Of a stretch of DNA of 64,000 bases, positions 24,653-35,515 are shown one piece after another. Where the stretch lies: the NCBI GenBank assembly GCA_001792895.1, contig MARA01000012.1:372001-436000 (forward strand), written 5' to 3'. The stretch's first letter is position 1, and each line of letters opens with the position of its first letter. Position numbers and translations under genes: made by a program. The notes under the pieces are model-generated. The model saw nothing but the letters and a program-made list of their open reading frames with translations. It was not told the DNA's origin and did not search any database. Origin of the DNA: Lentinus brumalis. Taxonomy: Eukaryota; Basidiomycota; Agaricomycetes; Polyporales; Polyporaceae.

Positions 24653-27276
24653 TCACACAACGCGCTTCGCACTGGAGTCCGCCTTGACCCTTTTGCCTGT
24701 ATGTGTCCCTCCGTCGCCCTTCCCTCTACGCTTCTTCTTGGCCGGTGCAGGCCGGAGCTGGTCCCCGACCTTGTCCATCTCCGGCCAGACCGTCGCCTTC
24801 TGACCGGGCGGAGGGTCATCCAGCTTCGAGTCCAGGAGCTGAAGCAGCGCAGTGTGATCGTCAAGCTGCTTGGACAGAGCCTCGAGTACCTTGGGGTTAG
24901 GACCGAGCTCGTCTTTGCTCGTAGACTCGTCCTCGAGCTCCTTCAACCTGTAGCGCTCACTGAACCAACGAAGCGCAGTGCGGAAGATCTCGTCGATCGG
25001 GTGGTTGCGCAGCTTGTCGTTATCATCCAAGAAGCAGAAGCGCTGGTTGGCGGCATCGATCAGCCGTCCGTACCGCATTGCGTTCCGCTTGTCGCTGCCG
25101 CAAAGGTAGCGTTTCAGATGCACGTTGTACTTGTAGTCGTCGAAATAGTCGAACATAGTCATCTGCAGGTTTTCGCAGTTGTGGCGCATGTAACGCAACC
25201 CCATGTAGAGCGAGACGTGGAAGAAAGCCTCCATTTCGTCCGCGATAGCAACAGCGTCCTCGGGTTGTCGAGGATCCATGCCGACGCGAACTGCCAGGTG
25301 ACCTGAGACGCGCGTCAGCATTGCCGAATACAATGACCGCAAGGGAACACATACCATGCTGGTGGGCTGACGAGCCGGCTTTGTCTCTCCTTCGCCGGTG
25401 AGTTGTTTGGAGAGCTCCCAATCCGTGAGTACACCCTTCCAGACAACACGGCGCTTGCCATCGGTCGGGTCGAGAACAACAGTGGGACAAATGAGGATGT
25501 TCCCTCCGCTGACATCACAATGGATCACGCCGGCGTTGCTAACCGCGTCTGCGTGAGCTGCGCAGGCAAGTTAGAACCAAATCCATGTGAATAATAGCAT
25601 GAAGATTACTTAGACGCACCTCGAACACAATCACGAATGATAGACATAAGCTGCTTGCCCGAGCGGAATCCGGTCAGCTCCAAGCAAACTTCTTCGACAA
25701 CGAGACGGTAGTGGCGGAACGTCCGCGCGAGACCACAATCATGTAAGGCGCTCGGCGTGGGACCCTGAGGGTCGACATCGGCCTCTGCTGAATCCTGTGC
25801 ATCTTCCAAGAGCGAGGCGTTGCCCAACGATGGGGAGACGGAGGGTGCGTCGTCAACACGGTTCGAACATCTTGAGTCGCTCCGGGTCGAGTCGGTCTCC
25901 CACTCTTCTTCCTCCTCCATCTCGTTGGACGCAGATGTATCACCCTGCATGGGCACGGACAAGGGGGTTTCAGTCTCCTGGTCAAGCTCGCCATCACAGA
26001 CGATCGTCGGGATATTCCTGACATTAGCTCTACGGAGTTGGCGCAGGACTTGTCCCTCGGTCTCGACGTGCTCGTCAGGACGGCGCCAGGCATCCTTAAG
26101 GAATACAAAGCGCTTGCCGACCGTGTCATAGGCGACATAGCAGCGCGTCCCGCGTCCAGACAGCCCGGGAGCGACGATGAACGGGTTGCCAACGAGGAAA
26201 TACTGCGGTCCACTTGCAGACGGAACCATGAGGCGATAGCGAGGACAGCCCTTGCCGATAGACTTCTTGAAGAGCTCGCGAACGAAGCGGAAGGTCCATG
26301 GGCCCTCGCCTTCGACGATGGTTCCCTCGACCTCGGAGATGCCGGTGTCATTCTCGTCGAACTTGACTTGATCCATCACCTTGAAGTCATCGTCGCTCGG
26401 GACGAGGAGGACTGCAGTCTCGTCAATGCCCTGCTTCTTGTCGCTGAGGCGCGAGAAGCCCCAAAGGAGCCTGCGGAGGGCGTCACGCTGCTCGATGTAG
26501 TTGAATGACGCGGAGAAAACCGTTCCGGAACGGTCCCAATGCGTGGCGCACATATTCTGGCCATCCACGATGCAGAGAAACACCGCCGTGCGATGTTGGC
26601 GAGCGAAGGCGCGAGCGGCGTAGGAAGTGACCTGGCCCCGGACATCGACACGTAATTCGGCCTCCGAATCGTCCTCATTGCTGCCGTCGGAGAGGTCAAG
26701 AGGGCCCGTACCTTTCTTGAACTCGATGAAGACCCGCTGGGTTTCCCAGTGAGGACGTCCGTCGGCCGGCAGCTCGTCCTGGCGATATATAGCGCCCTCA
26801 ACCTTCCGCTCCCCGGTGTTCCTTCTGGCCCTTCTATCCTGCGACAAAGCAAGGCGATAACCAGGACAGGGTCCGACGGTGCCCTTCCTGATTGGATTGA
26901 GCCACTTTTGCTGCAATACGACAGTGAGCCTGAGCTTTCAGAGCGCGAGTGGATACAGACCGCTCACCCATGCCTCTGCAACCTTCTTCTCACGTCCCGC
27001 TTTTCCAACATCGATGATCATATCAGCGATGGCTTCGGGTATCTTACGTGGCATTCGCTTAGCCGACACGGTGTGGGGGTGGTTGTTGGAGGACGATATT
27101 GGGGTGAAGGCGGCGACGAAGTCGTCAATCTCAAGGTGAAAATCCATGTCGGCGTTGTTGTCGGCGTGCTCCTTTCGTTTGTCTTTGAACAGAGGTTTAG
27201 ACGGTAATTATGCCGTGAAGGGAGAGGTGTGCGGTAACGATGGTTCGGAGGTATGTGCAAACACCTCGTTAGATAT
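24653..27276 (-). pseudogene. Fungal-type protein kinase FunK1, copy B (decaying)
   Basis: Closely related to copy A over its whole length, with the same introns: exons about 27276-26968, 26910-25620, 25557-25355, 25302-24653. Lesions are visible. The position matching the copy-A start codon reads ATA (27276-27274). The aligned N-terminal frame has a TAA soon after. The catalytic loop is IHCDVSGGN, with Cys for the usual Arg. Exon 4 lacks one base after GTC ACC TGG (near 25261), so splicing as in A shifts the frame. Retaining that intron would accidentally keep a frame open to 24653. Exon 2 (about 430 codons) is uninterrupted. A shortened product starting at the Met at 27147 is possible, but the combined changes argue for loss of function. 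Confidence 0.75.
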
Positions 27277-27311
27277 GGTGGTGAGGAAGGGAGACGGTGG
27301 ACATACCGTTT

Positions 27312-27324
27312 GCGTTTTATATGA
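27312..27324 (-). promoter_or_regulatory. TATA box shared with FunK1-A
   Basis: Minus-strand gtcatataaaacg, identical to the FunK1-A element and about 40 bp before the lost start codon. A homologous stretch further upstream (to about 27420) shows that the promoter was duplicated with the gene. Confidence 0.55.
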
Positions 27325-27876
27325 CCGCAGACCCTCTGCGGTGGCGTGGCGTGGTTGTGGTCGGGATGAACTAGGATGAACTACGGTAGCGGAGTTTGAT
27401 CTCTGCGTGGGCCATGTAAGCGCCAAAAGTTCGAACGATTACTTACGACCTTGTGGTCCTCAGCTTCGTTCGAGCGACGAGATGGGCGTGCAACGCTAAA
27501 CTCCAGGCAGTATATACTCACTTGGCCAGCGTCGCAGGGTGACGAGTGACTGATGATATAGTACCATAACTCCTTTCACTCGCGGTTACAATCTGAGAGA
27601 CGATGACGACTATGCAGATGGTGCAGATAGCATTGCGTGAGACGTGCAAGCGAGCATAGCTACAATAAACGTACAAGTAGATCCATATGAAGACAATGAC
27701 GATGAGTATAGTACGTGTGCCCGAGATGAAATGGTATGAGATGATCCAGAGTCCGAAAGTCCATGAGACGATAACATGCAAAGCGATCCTGGAGGCATTC
27801 TGCAAGATGAGATAGTATCGTCAGTACGCATTCTTGACACGAGAGTGACAAGAGAGAACGACGAGGGAAGAGCGCA
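27325..27876. other. FunK1-B upstream region and calcipressin transcript tail
   Basis: The left part is the duplicated FunK1 promoter. From about 27520 rightwards the minus strand looks like the last exon of the calcipressin transcript: it follows a strong acceptor (ttgcag) near 27799 and contains no long frame. A further gtgagtatat donor lies near 27525. Confidence 0.4.
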
Positions 27877-27952
27877 TCAGAAGGAACAATTGGCAATAAT
27901 TTTGGTTTATCTCCATGTAAGAGTCAGAACAGGTCTGAAATTTTCTCATCTT
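27877..27952 (-). ncRNA. C/D-box snoRNA candidate 2, intronic
   Basis: On the minus strand: C-like box AAGATGA (27952-27946), antisense element CAGACCTGTT directly followed by D' box CTGA (27927-27924), and D box CTGA (27880-27877). Total is 76 nt. A 4-bp closing stem CGCA/TGCG flanks the boxes. It lies inside a predicted intron (gtgagtacc donor near 28012, ttgcag acceptor near 27799) downstream of the calcipressin stop. The element complements ACAGGTCTG, which I recall from the 18S rRNA region methylated by the yeast snR56/human U25 guides. The C box deviates at one position. Confidence 0.6.
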
Positions 27953-28118
27953 GTGCGATGTCGAGGAGGGATAGGAGCAGAGAGGGACAAGGATGAATTG
28001 GGTACTCACATGACGGTATAAGGTGCGGTGAGATGATGTATGCAATGCGACAACGTAACCTGCAAAGTTGTACGGTCAGCATCCGCAGAAACATCATGCA
28101 TGATACGAAAGCGAGTGA

Positions 28119-28196
28119 TCAGAGAAAAAGGCAATGTAAGGTTGTCCTCGGTCCCTTGCGGGTCGGTACAGGTCTGAGAAATACATATATCATCAC
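28119..28196 (-). ncRNA. C/D-box snoRNA candidate 1, intronic
   Basis: Minus strand: perfect C box GTGATGA (28196-28190), antisense element CAGACCTGT (28176-28168) followed one base later by a degenerate D' box CCGA, and D box CTGA (28122-28119). The span is 78 nt. It sits in an intron from a gtgagt donor at 28260, just after the calcipressin stop, to a gctgac branch and ttgcag acceptor near 28046. It shares the guide with candidate 2 but little else, as expected for diverged duplicate guides. The terminal stem is weak. Confidence 0.6.
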
Positions 28197-28276
28197 GGAA
28201 GACGCAGCCGCGGCAAGAGGCGCGATGCGTACCAGATCTTCACCAAAGAACGAGACTCACTTCGACAAGAGAACAA

Positions 28277-29087
28277 TCAGACAGAGACAGCACGTGCAGC
28301 AGGAGGCATCGCGGTCGGCGTCGGCCGCCAACGCATCCGCGATGGGGCGATGTCGCCGTATGCCCAATCCTCTTCGTTCACCTTCTCGTCGGTGACCGCG
28401 ACAGCGTCACAGTCCTCGACGCATACGCTGATGCCGACACCGTCCTCCGGCTCCAGGAGGACCTCGAGTCCCGGTCCTCGCCGCTCTTGCTCCTCTTGGA
28501 TCTCGAGCCTACGCAGCGCCGCCATGAGGTCATGAGCGAGCGGCGTGGAGTTCGGGGGATCTTCGCGAATCTGCTCCCAGCCAACAGGCGGAGAACCTGG
28601 CGGAGAGATGAGGAAGTTCTTATCATTCACTGGTGGCCGCAGATAGTGATTGTGCTCGTGAGTTTCATCGGACTCGATCGGCGTCGGGTCCGCGCGGTAG
28701 ACACGGAGGACGTATTCTGGTCTGGATGTAACGTTGTCAGAACAACAAAACCATGGCGGTGTACGAGCATACTCACGAGTTGTTCATCTCGCCAATGATC
28801 AGCCCATCGTTGGTCTCCTTGGCCATCTCAGCGTCCTCCTCGGAGAAGTACACGAGGATCACACGAGCAAGGCCCCTGATCGGTGCCCATGCATACAGCG
28901 GACCATACGTCGAGAAGTGACTCTTCAAGGCCTCCTGGATGATGGGCTCGAAGAAATGGGGAGGTAATCGTGTTATCACCAACGTATTCGTGCGATGCGG
29001 TGAGACAGGGCTCGACGTCGTCAGCGACGGTGGGCTCGTTGGCGAGCCCGGCGACGGGGGTATTGAGATAGTCAGGTTGTTTACCAT
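28277..29087 (-). CDS. RCN1: Calcipressin (regulator of calcineurin)
   Basis: Two exons (29087-28777, 28721-28277) encode 251 residues. The RRM-like N-terminal part has TNTLVITRLPPHFF, IQEALKSHF, GPLYAWAPIRGLARVILVYF and EEDAEMAKETNDGLIIG. Exon 2 carries the family signature FLISPPGSPPVGWE, followed by EDPPNSTPLA. Calcipressins bind calcineurin and tune calcium-dependent dephosphorylation in the cytosol. The C-terminus is acidic and not conserved. The transcript appears to continue past the stop through at least two spliced non-coding exons, whose introns host the snoRNA candidates. Strong family call. Confidence 0.92.
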
Positions 29088-30302
29088 CGCTGCAGGTCGT
29101 GAGGTGGGATGAGAGGGATGGGGGAAGGTCGGAGATGAGGGGAGAGAATGGGAGAGAGTGCGACGGGATATAGCAAATTTCGCCAGAGATTACATAAGCA
29201 GGCCTGTTCGGCGCTTCGGGTAAGGCAGTCCCTTGCCCCAGCTGCCTGCGCTGCCTGCGCAACTCAGCCACACTTGTACCTAAATTCTGTAGTTCACCGA
29301 TGCTCTCCTCGTCGGACTATTTATCATATTTGGCGAAGGCCGTGTCGGACAACACATGATAGTCACCATTCAGCAGGTCGAATTTAGAACGACAGTTCTA
29401 ACGTCGACTCACGAGTCACGACTCGGACTCGGGCTCCTCGAGCGCGGAGAACGGACTTGATGCAGCGGAGTTTCCTCGGACACCCAATCATATGTGTGCG
29501 GCCGAGTCGTATACACAAACTAGAAGCACATCCTCGAAACGTCTTCGAAGCTTTAGTGTCACTCCGACCTCTCCCCAGGCGACTTCCTCTGGAAGGCTAT
29601 AAATGAGTCAGGATACGCTGGGATCACATACCGGGATACTTATGCATAGGGCTCCCTGCCACGCGGTCGGCGGGGTGACGGCAAGCACGGAGCACATTCT
29701 GCTCGAATGCCGGACAACCTCAAACCTGACAACGCATGAGCGATCTACTCAGACGCAGAGCACAGACTGCGATCTTACCACAGCCGAGCCCGATGGAGGC
29801 GATCCTAGGCACTCCGGCTATCTTCTTCTAGGACCTGCGGAATCCACTGTCACCAGCGTTGAACAGGCTGTACCGCACCCTCGTCAAAGAAGGTACGCAC
29901 CTGCTAGGAGGACGGATTGCGAGAGGGTGGCTGGGTAGGCAACGAATCTGCCTATTGCACTCACTCCAAGATAGACGGCAATTGCTGGGAAACGCCGGCA
30001 TTTGAACACGTCCGACCCACCAGTACGCACCGTAAATAGAAGAAGTCGAGATTCGGAAGTTTCGCCCAGTGAGCGTAAGGGTACAATCGTTGTACATGAT
30101 TCGATATCGTACAGCAGGCGTATCAATGTGAACTGAGAGCCTTGCCTATTGCACATCTAGACATGTGGGTGCAATTGGCGGTGCGAGCAACTGTCAACCG
30201 AAGCCTGCCAAGGAGCCTTTGTCAGTTTTGTAACACGCCAGAACAGGATCATAATAGCGCACCGCAATCGTCTGAAGTCGTGGGCAAGCCGCGACGCAGT
30301 CA
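29088..30302. other. Intergenic with a retroelement relic
   Basis: The calcipressin promoter occupies the left side. The middle (about 29560-29960) is a degraded retroelement fragment listed separately. The remainder has no gene. Confidence 0.45.
29560..29960 (+). pseudogene. Degenerate RNase H/reverse-transcriptase C-terminal fragment
   Basis: Several plus-strand frames each carry a piece of the C-terminal region seen in basidiomycete non-LTR elements: a WDHIPGY motif near 29620, STEHILLEC near 29690, and NRLYRTLVKEGTHLL near 29855. They are split by stops and frame changes, so this is an old relic. Short motifs only, so the family call is tentative. Confidence 0.45.
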
Positions 30303-31345
30303 TCACGACGACTTCTCCTTCAACCTCTGAGCAACCTCAGCGTGTTTCTTCTTGAGGGCTTCAACCCTCTCCTCCTTCGACGCATCGTAAGACACGGTGG
30401 TCTGATTGAAACTACAGCATCAGTCAGCGACAGCAAGGGTAGGAGAGCACTAGCGTCGCTTACGGATTCTCGGGTGACTTCTGGAATTGCTTCCAAAGCA
30501 GGTCCTGATATTCGGGAGAAGTCAGCATCATCCGCCATACAAGGATACCAGCAGACGCACGTGGTACTGTTGCAGCCGCAACCCAGGATGCTGTGATGGA
30601 CAGGATCATAGGAACGTTAGCACCGCAGAATGTATTGAAGTTGATCAAGCGACGTACCTCTGCCCGCGCCTTCGGAAGCTCTCTCTCCTTGTAAGCCTCG
30701 AATGCGCCCTTGACTCTCCGCTGCGGGCAATATAAGCACGCAGCCCTGTCGGTCCGTGGCGGTACGCACCTCTGGATGTCTCTCGAGATCCGCCGCCTTG
30801 GAGCCTATGCTCGCCTTGTCCATCTTCGCGTTGACCACCTCCAAGAGGTCGAGCGCGTTGTCGATGCCCGTCGCTGTGAAAGACTCGACCTCCTTCGGAG
30901 CCCCATCGTCGACGTCGACGTCCGCGGCCGCACTGACCGCTCCCAGGCCTCCTCCCGCCGCAATCGCCCCAGGACCAGCAGGCTTGACCTCCTTCTTCGC
31001 AGGAGCTGCCTTTTTGGCCCCAGCCTTTGGTGCCGCCTTGACCTTTGCGGCCACGCTGGCCTCCTCCTCGGCGAGTAGGCGGGCGTTCTCCGCCTTGCGT
31101 GCGAGCTCGGCCTTGCGCTTCTCCTCCTTGTCTTCCTTGTCCTTCTTAGCTTTACCTCCTTGCGACCATTGCTCTGCCTCCTTGCGCTCCTGCGAAGGCG
31201 AGTATGTGAGTCAGGGGACTGCACGAGAGGACGGTGGCTGCGAACATACCCTCTCCGCCTCAGCTGCGGCGTTCTTCTTGGCCTCGTTTTCGGCCTTCTT
31301 GGCCCTGCCAGACTCTTTCTTCGCGTTCCCTCCCTTCGGTGGCAT
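30303..31345 (-). CDS. CCDC124-like coiled-coil, ribosome-associated protein
   Basis: Six exons (31345-31250, 31189-30770, 30720-30658, 30590-30561, 30504-30464, 30411-30303) give 252 residues. The N-terminal half is a highly charged Lys/Glu/Ala coiled coil starting MPPKGGNAKKE. The conserved C-terminal half includes GIDNALDLLEV, ERHPERRVKGAFEAYKE and LLWKQFQKSPENPFNQ, the hallmark of CCDC124/Oxs1 proteins. These bind ribosomes (as with the smaller Lso2) and act in hibernation, recovery and stress. Exon 4 is only 30 nt. Assignment is firm at family level; the cellular role here is inferred. Confidence 0.87.
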
Positions 31346-32425
31346 AATAGGACGAGTAGAACTGGAGGTAGGTGGTCGTAGATGTGAGGAGATGAGCACG
31401 CTGCACCGAGCCGCGAGCGCGAGACATGGCGATCGGGCGATGACATAGGATCTCATCTTATCTTATCGTGACATGTCAATCTAATCTCATCGAGGACTCC
31501 TGACACTGGATGATGATCCCACTGGCAAATGACTGCGACATCGGCTTTGAACAACTCGACAGGGAAATCGATATGCGACATCCAAGGCAGGGAACAGGAC
31601 ATGCCGCGCGACGACCTGTGGAGAGGAGTCAGACAGGGCAGGCGGACTAGGAGTACTAGTCCACTGCGGTCGAAGTTGACATGCCATCCAGAGGTGCGTC
31701 CATTCATCCATTGCTTGAGTGAAGGCTGACAGGATGGAAATACAGCCCTCATATGACCTGCGAGCCTCTTACTTGCAAGGAAAGTTGGCTATCGCCGCTC
31801 ATCGTATGAAACGCATTCATCGTCAACCCGTTCAGGTCTCGTACCCTCCGTTCTCTCACCTCTCCGTTTCAAGTTGCAGGGTGCTGATACCTACGCCATA
31901 GAGGACGCAAGGTAAGTATCTCTACATACAACACCGAGCTGAGTAAGTACTCTGAAGGCCCGCTCTACTTCGAACCAGCCCGCATGGTTCCAAGCTTTTG
32001 AAAACGTACGTACGGCAGCTTTACAACATCTCTTGTATACATGCTTCTTCGAAGGACGCGGCCGGCGTCGCCTCGGGTCTTTCGACCGCGTATGACCTCT
32101 CTTTAGAGCATATTCTGTGGCAAAGATAGTCACCGCCGGGTCATGCGCCGTGCAAACGCGCCGCTTCTCCCACAATACATGGCTTCCATATCAACTCCCA
32201 GATTCTGGGCGACACCCCGGCGCGTTCTCTCTCACTTCCATTGTCTCTCAGCATGTGGATGTATCAACAGTCTGGTCTTCTTCGTCTCGCGTTCCGCCTT
32301 CTATGCCGAGTCACTCTGAGCACACGGGGTCCCTTTGAATCTGGTTCTCTGTGTTGGCTTGTCGATATAAGAGCCCCCGTAACCCTATTGTCAGGCATCG
32401 CACCGCCGGCTTCCTCTAGTCTGCC
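31346..32425. other. Divergent intergenic region, CCDC124-like / cerato-platanin
   Basis: Contains both promoters. The cerato-platanin TATA box is listed separately. Several short plus-strand frames at 31500-31900 have no motif. I see no gene. Confidence 0.4.
32364..32371 (+). promoter_or_regulatory. TATA box of the cerato-platanin gene
   Basis: gatataag lies about 55 bp before the ATG, a normal distance for a highly expressed secreted-protein gene. Confidence 0.5.
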
Positions 32426-32960
32426 ATGAAGTTCGCCGCTCTCGCAACTGCGCTCATTGCCCTCCCCTGCGCCTTCGCTCAGACGTCTACGCCCGTCTCG
32501 GTCTCCTTTGACCAGACGTATGACAACCCCGGTGGTTCTCTGGACATCGTCGCATGCTCTGACGGCCCGAACGGACTGGAGTCGAAGGGTGCGTCCGTCT
32601 CCCTTACCCCTTCCGCCTGCCCACCCGCTGTCATTCTGACGTTGACACAATGACCGCGCAGGCTTCTCGAACTTCACATCGCTCCCCGGCTTCCCGAACA
32701 TCGGAGGCGCGTTCGCAGTCGAGGGCTTCGACTCGGCGAACTGCGGGACGTGTTGGGCGCTGACGTTCAACGGCACGACGATCAACGTGCTCGCCATCGA
32801 CACTGCGCCCGACGGATTCAACATCGCGCTCGCGGCGATGAACAAACTCACGAACAACCAAGCGCAGTTCTTGGGCCGCATCAATGCCACGGCGCGCATG
32901 GTGGGTCAGCTCGATGCGTGCGAGGAGGGATCGAGGACGAGTGGGGCTGGGCAGGTGTGA
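32426..32960 (+). CDS. Cerato-platanin family secreted protein
   Basis: Two exons (32426-32588, 32662-32960) encode 153 residues. Residues 1-18 form a signal peptide ending near CAFAQ. The mature part shows the cerato-platanin pattern: VSFDQTYDN, ACSDGPNGL, NCGTCWALTF and a final DAC. That gives four cysteines for two disulfides. The fold is a small double-psi beta-barrel related to expansins. These proteins are released or wall-bound, bind chitin oligomers or loosen surfaces, and can elicit plant responses. The C-terminal extension after the last Cys is slightly longer than usual. Strong call. Confidence 0.92.
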
Positions 32961-33310
32961 GGTGCGACGAGGATACAGTATCTCCTTGAGCGGACATCTA
33001 CGGACGCGAACGGACCTTGTGTATGATTATGGACCTGGGATTTTTTGGTACGGGCGCCGATTCAAATGTATAAGAGTAACGAGCGGACTGTGAAGACATG
33101 CGTTCAGCGAAAGCTACTGCTGTTCGAGCTGTGGACAAGTGATAGTACATGAGAACCTCGACCATCGCGCGTGTTCCAGATCACAATAGGCCCCCAAGGT
33201 AATCCTCAACCGTCTTCCATTTCCAGAGCGATTGACCAGGGTTGATCAACTCGTTCGAGTTGTCCGAAAAGTCAAGCTTGCCCTCTCCTATGAGCACGCT
33301 GTCGACCACA

Positions 33311-34402
33311 TCAGTATTTCTCATGATGATCCAAGACTGGACATGCTGACCGGAGGAATCCAAGGATGGCGCCCGGAGCGTTCGGAGCCTTCTTCAGCTC
33401 CTCCTTCTTAGCCGCGAGGTCCTCGGTCACAATCTTGCCCTTCTCGATACCCTTAACACGGGCAACAACGTCGCGAACATCCTCAATGCTGAGGGTGTTA
33501 CTGGCGATACGCAGTTCGTCCGGGACCTTCGCGAATGTCGCAGGGTCGATGGCGAGGATTGCCAGCTGTGCGACCGCCTTGCCGATGTCCGGGACGGAGG
33601 TGAAGCTCACCTTCCCGCTCGGAGACCCATATGTTGTGAAGGTGTTGTTCTCGATATCGAAGCCCACTGTGTGATATAGATTGTCATTGTCAGTAGTGGC
33701 ACCGTAATCAATGTCACCACGCTACTCACGCCACGGCTATAGGAGGGTGGAGTGAGTTACACCGAACATCGTCAGAACCTAGGGACATGACTCACCCCAC
33801 TGAACGCAATCTGGAGGAACAGGCTCGTGTATACCGCGACGACCTTCTTGTCCTTTGCCTTCTGGCGAGTTTCAGCTGCGAGCTTTTTCTTGGTGACCCA
33901 TTCGTCATTCTCATAGCCATCGAAATCGCTCAGACGGTGATCTCTGCAATATAAGTGAGCTGCCGTCCTCCTATAGTGCGAACGTAGACTCTCACATTCC
34001 AAACTCGCTCAGGAAGTAAACCTGCGCACTGCTCTTGGCAACAGCGTCGATGAGCCCGTGCTTCACAGTCTCGGCGGCCTTGGACGGCAAGATGTTCACT
34101 ATGGCATCGACGCCTGCAAATGCCTTGTCAAATGCCTGGCTCAAGTTGGCCTCGTCGAGTTTATGGAGCTCGGCACCCTTCGCGGCTAATTCTTGAGCCT
34201 TCTCCGATAATGTGTCCCGGACGAGGACACGAACGATTGGGAAGGACGACCGGAAGGAGGTTAGGAACTCCGTGCTGACCGGAAAGCCTGCCAATGCGAG
34301 ATGTTCGGTGAGTTGGAGAACTCAGCGTCGCCGGGAGACAGTCACATTGCACTTACCGAGAGTGCCAGTGCCGCCGACGATCGCAACAGTGTATCCGGAC
34401 AT
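33311..34402 (-). CDS. NmrA-like NAD(P)-binding protein, possible C-terminal frame break
   Basis: Exons 34402-34357, 34287-33996, 33943-33796, a 7-nt micro-exon 33736-33730, and 33666-33311 join in frame to 282 residues. The start VAIVGGTGTLG is the Rossmann glycine motif. VRVLVRD, GVDAIVNI, YFLSEFGM and the GPWLGFD segment made by the micro-exon are typical of NmrA/isoflavone-reductase-like proteins, which bind NAD(P) as redox sensors or reductases. The natural C-terminus (IGEGKLDFS, LWKWKTVEDYL) is readable just downstream to 33181 in another frame. So the gene either lost register near 33350-33375 or uses a splice I cannot see. Confidence 0.75.
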
Positions 34403-35515
34403 TCTGCTCTACGGCGACTTTGAGGCTGGTCGGATTGTGCTTGTGCCGCAGTTTGCGAAGGTGACGGTGACAGTCATCTCAGATTGATAGCTCCTTGGCC
34501 CTATATACCATATGCTCAATGGTGCTCTGGAGTCGGCCGCCGAGCTGGCCCGGGAGCACTGGCATGAGCACTGATTGCGTATTCTTCGCTTTCGATGTCG
34601 TTGTCTAACCTGGTTCTGTCCAGTGAACGTTCCGAGACCTCGTCATGCGATCTCAGGCGTGCGTCCAAGAACTCAGAAATCCAAGTAAATCCTACGGATG
34701 CCGATGGCGTGATGACATTCGTGGGGGATTCTGATAAGGTGTAGTACGTTGTCTGTAAGGAATTCGTCAGCAACATAAGGTATGCAACCTTGAGAAGTCC
34801 AAAAGGCTGTCCGGTGGACGCAGAGAAAGAGATGCATCACTGCACGTACTCACCGTTGCGTCATGCTCGACAGTGCTGACATACTGTGACTGTGTGCTCT
34901 GTAAATCCTCCTACACACCCCAGCGCGAGAAACGATCGTGTTCTTACGATGCAAGAGCTATACATTTTGAGATTTGGGCAAGATGAGGATATGTCAGAAC
35001 TATACTGTAACAGATGAGCACAACTTGACGTATCAAACAAGTAAGGTGGCAAACTCACCCATCGCTTCGCGAGGTCTTGGCGAGGTCCCTCTCAGAGATG
35101 AAACCGGCAACTTGCCGGCAACATCCCCGAAGTCAATGCGCGGTGGCTTGGGCTTGCGTTTTGATCAGCATTTGGGTGACAGGGGCAGGAAGGCTTCGAA
35201 AGTCTGAAGTTGCAGGCAATTACACGACGTGTCTGTCTCTGGATCCTGGACGAAGTTGGACCAAGAAAGTAAACAGTCGAAAGCGAACAGTAGCCGCCAA
35301 CGTGGCACCAGCGCCTTGCATTGCAATGCAAGGGTCACAAACGACCGGCACTTGCAGAGCGGAAGCGCATATTCGCCCCCTAAGTTCACTCCATAGACGA
35401 CGGTGCAATCGTGTATTATATGTCGACACAAGACAGTAGTATGAAACAGAAACACATGAGATGAGGTGAGGGAATAAGTAGACAGGAATGTAGCTCGAAC
35501 AATACTTGAAACCAC
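34403..35515. other. Intergenic with a FunK1 exon-1 relic
   Basis: The right half contains a FunK1 fragment (listed). The left half is the NmrA-like promoter side. No other gene is seen. Confidence 0.4.
35055..35215 (-). pseudogene. FunK1 exon-1 fragment
   Basis: Minus-strand similarity to the end of exon 1 of FunK1-C. Shared pieces are the gaaggcttcgaaagtctga block, the PKPPRIDFGDVAG-like peptide against PKPLGINFDGVVG, ISERDLA in another frame, and the cactcacccat donor. Insertions have broken the frame. Nothing of the following exons is present here. Confidence 0.6.

Noticed and set aside
34516..34776. An 86-codon minus-strand frame upstream of the NmrA-like gene
   Set aside because: No motif, no splice context, composition unlike neighbouring genes.
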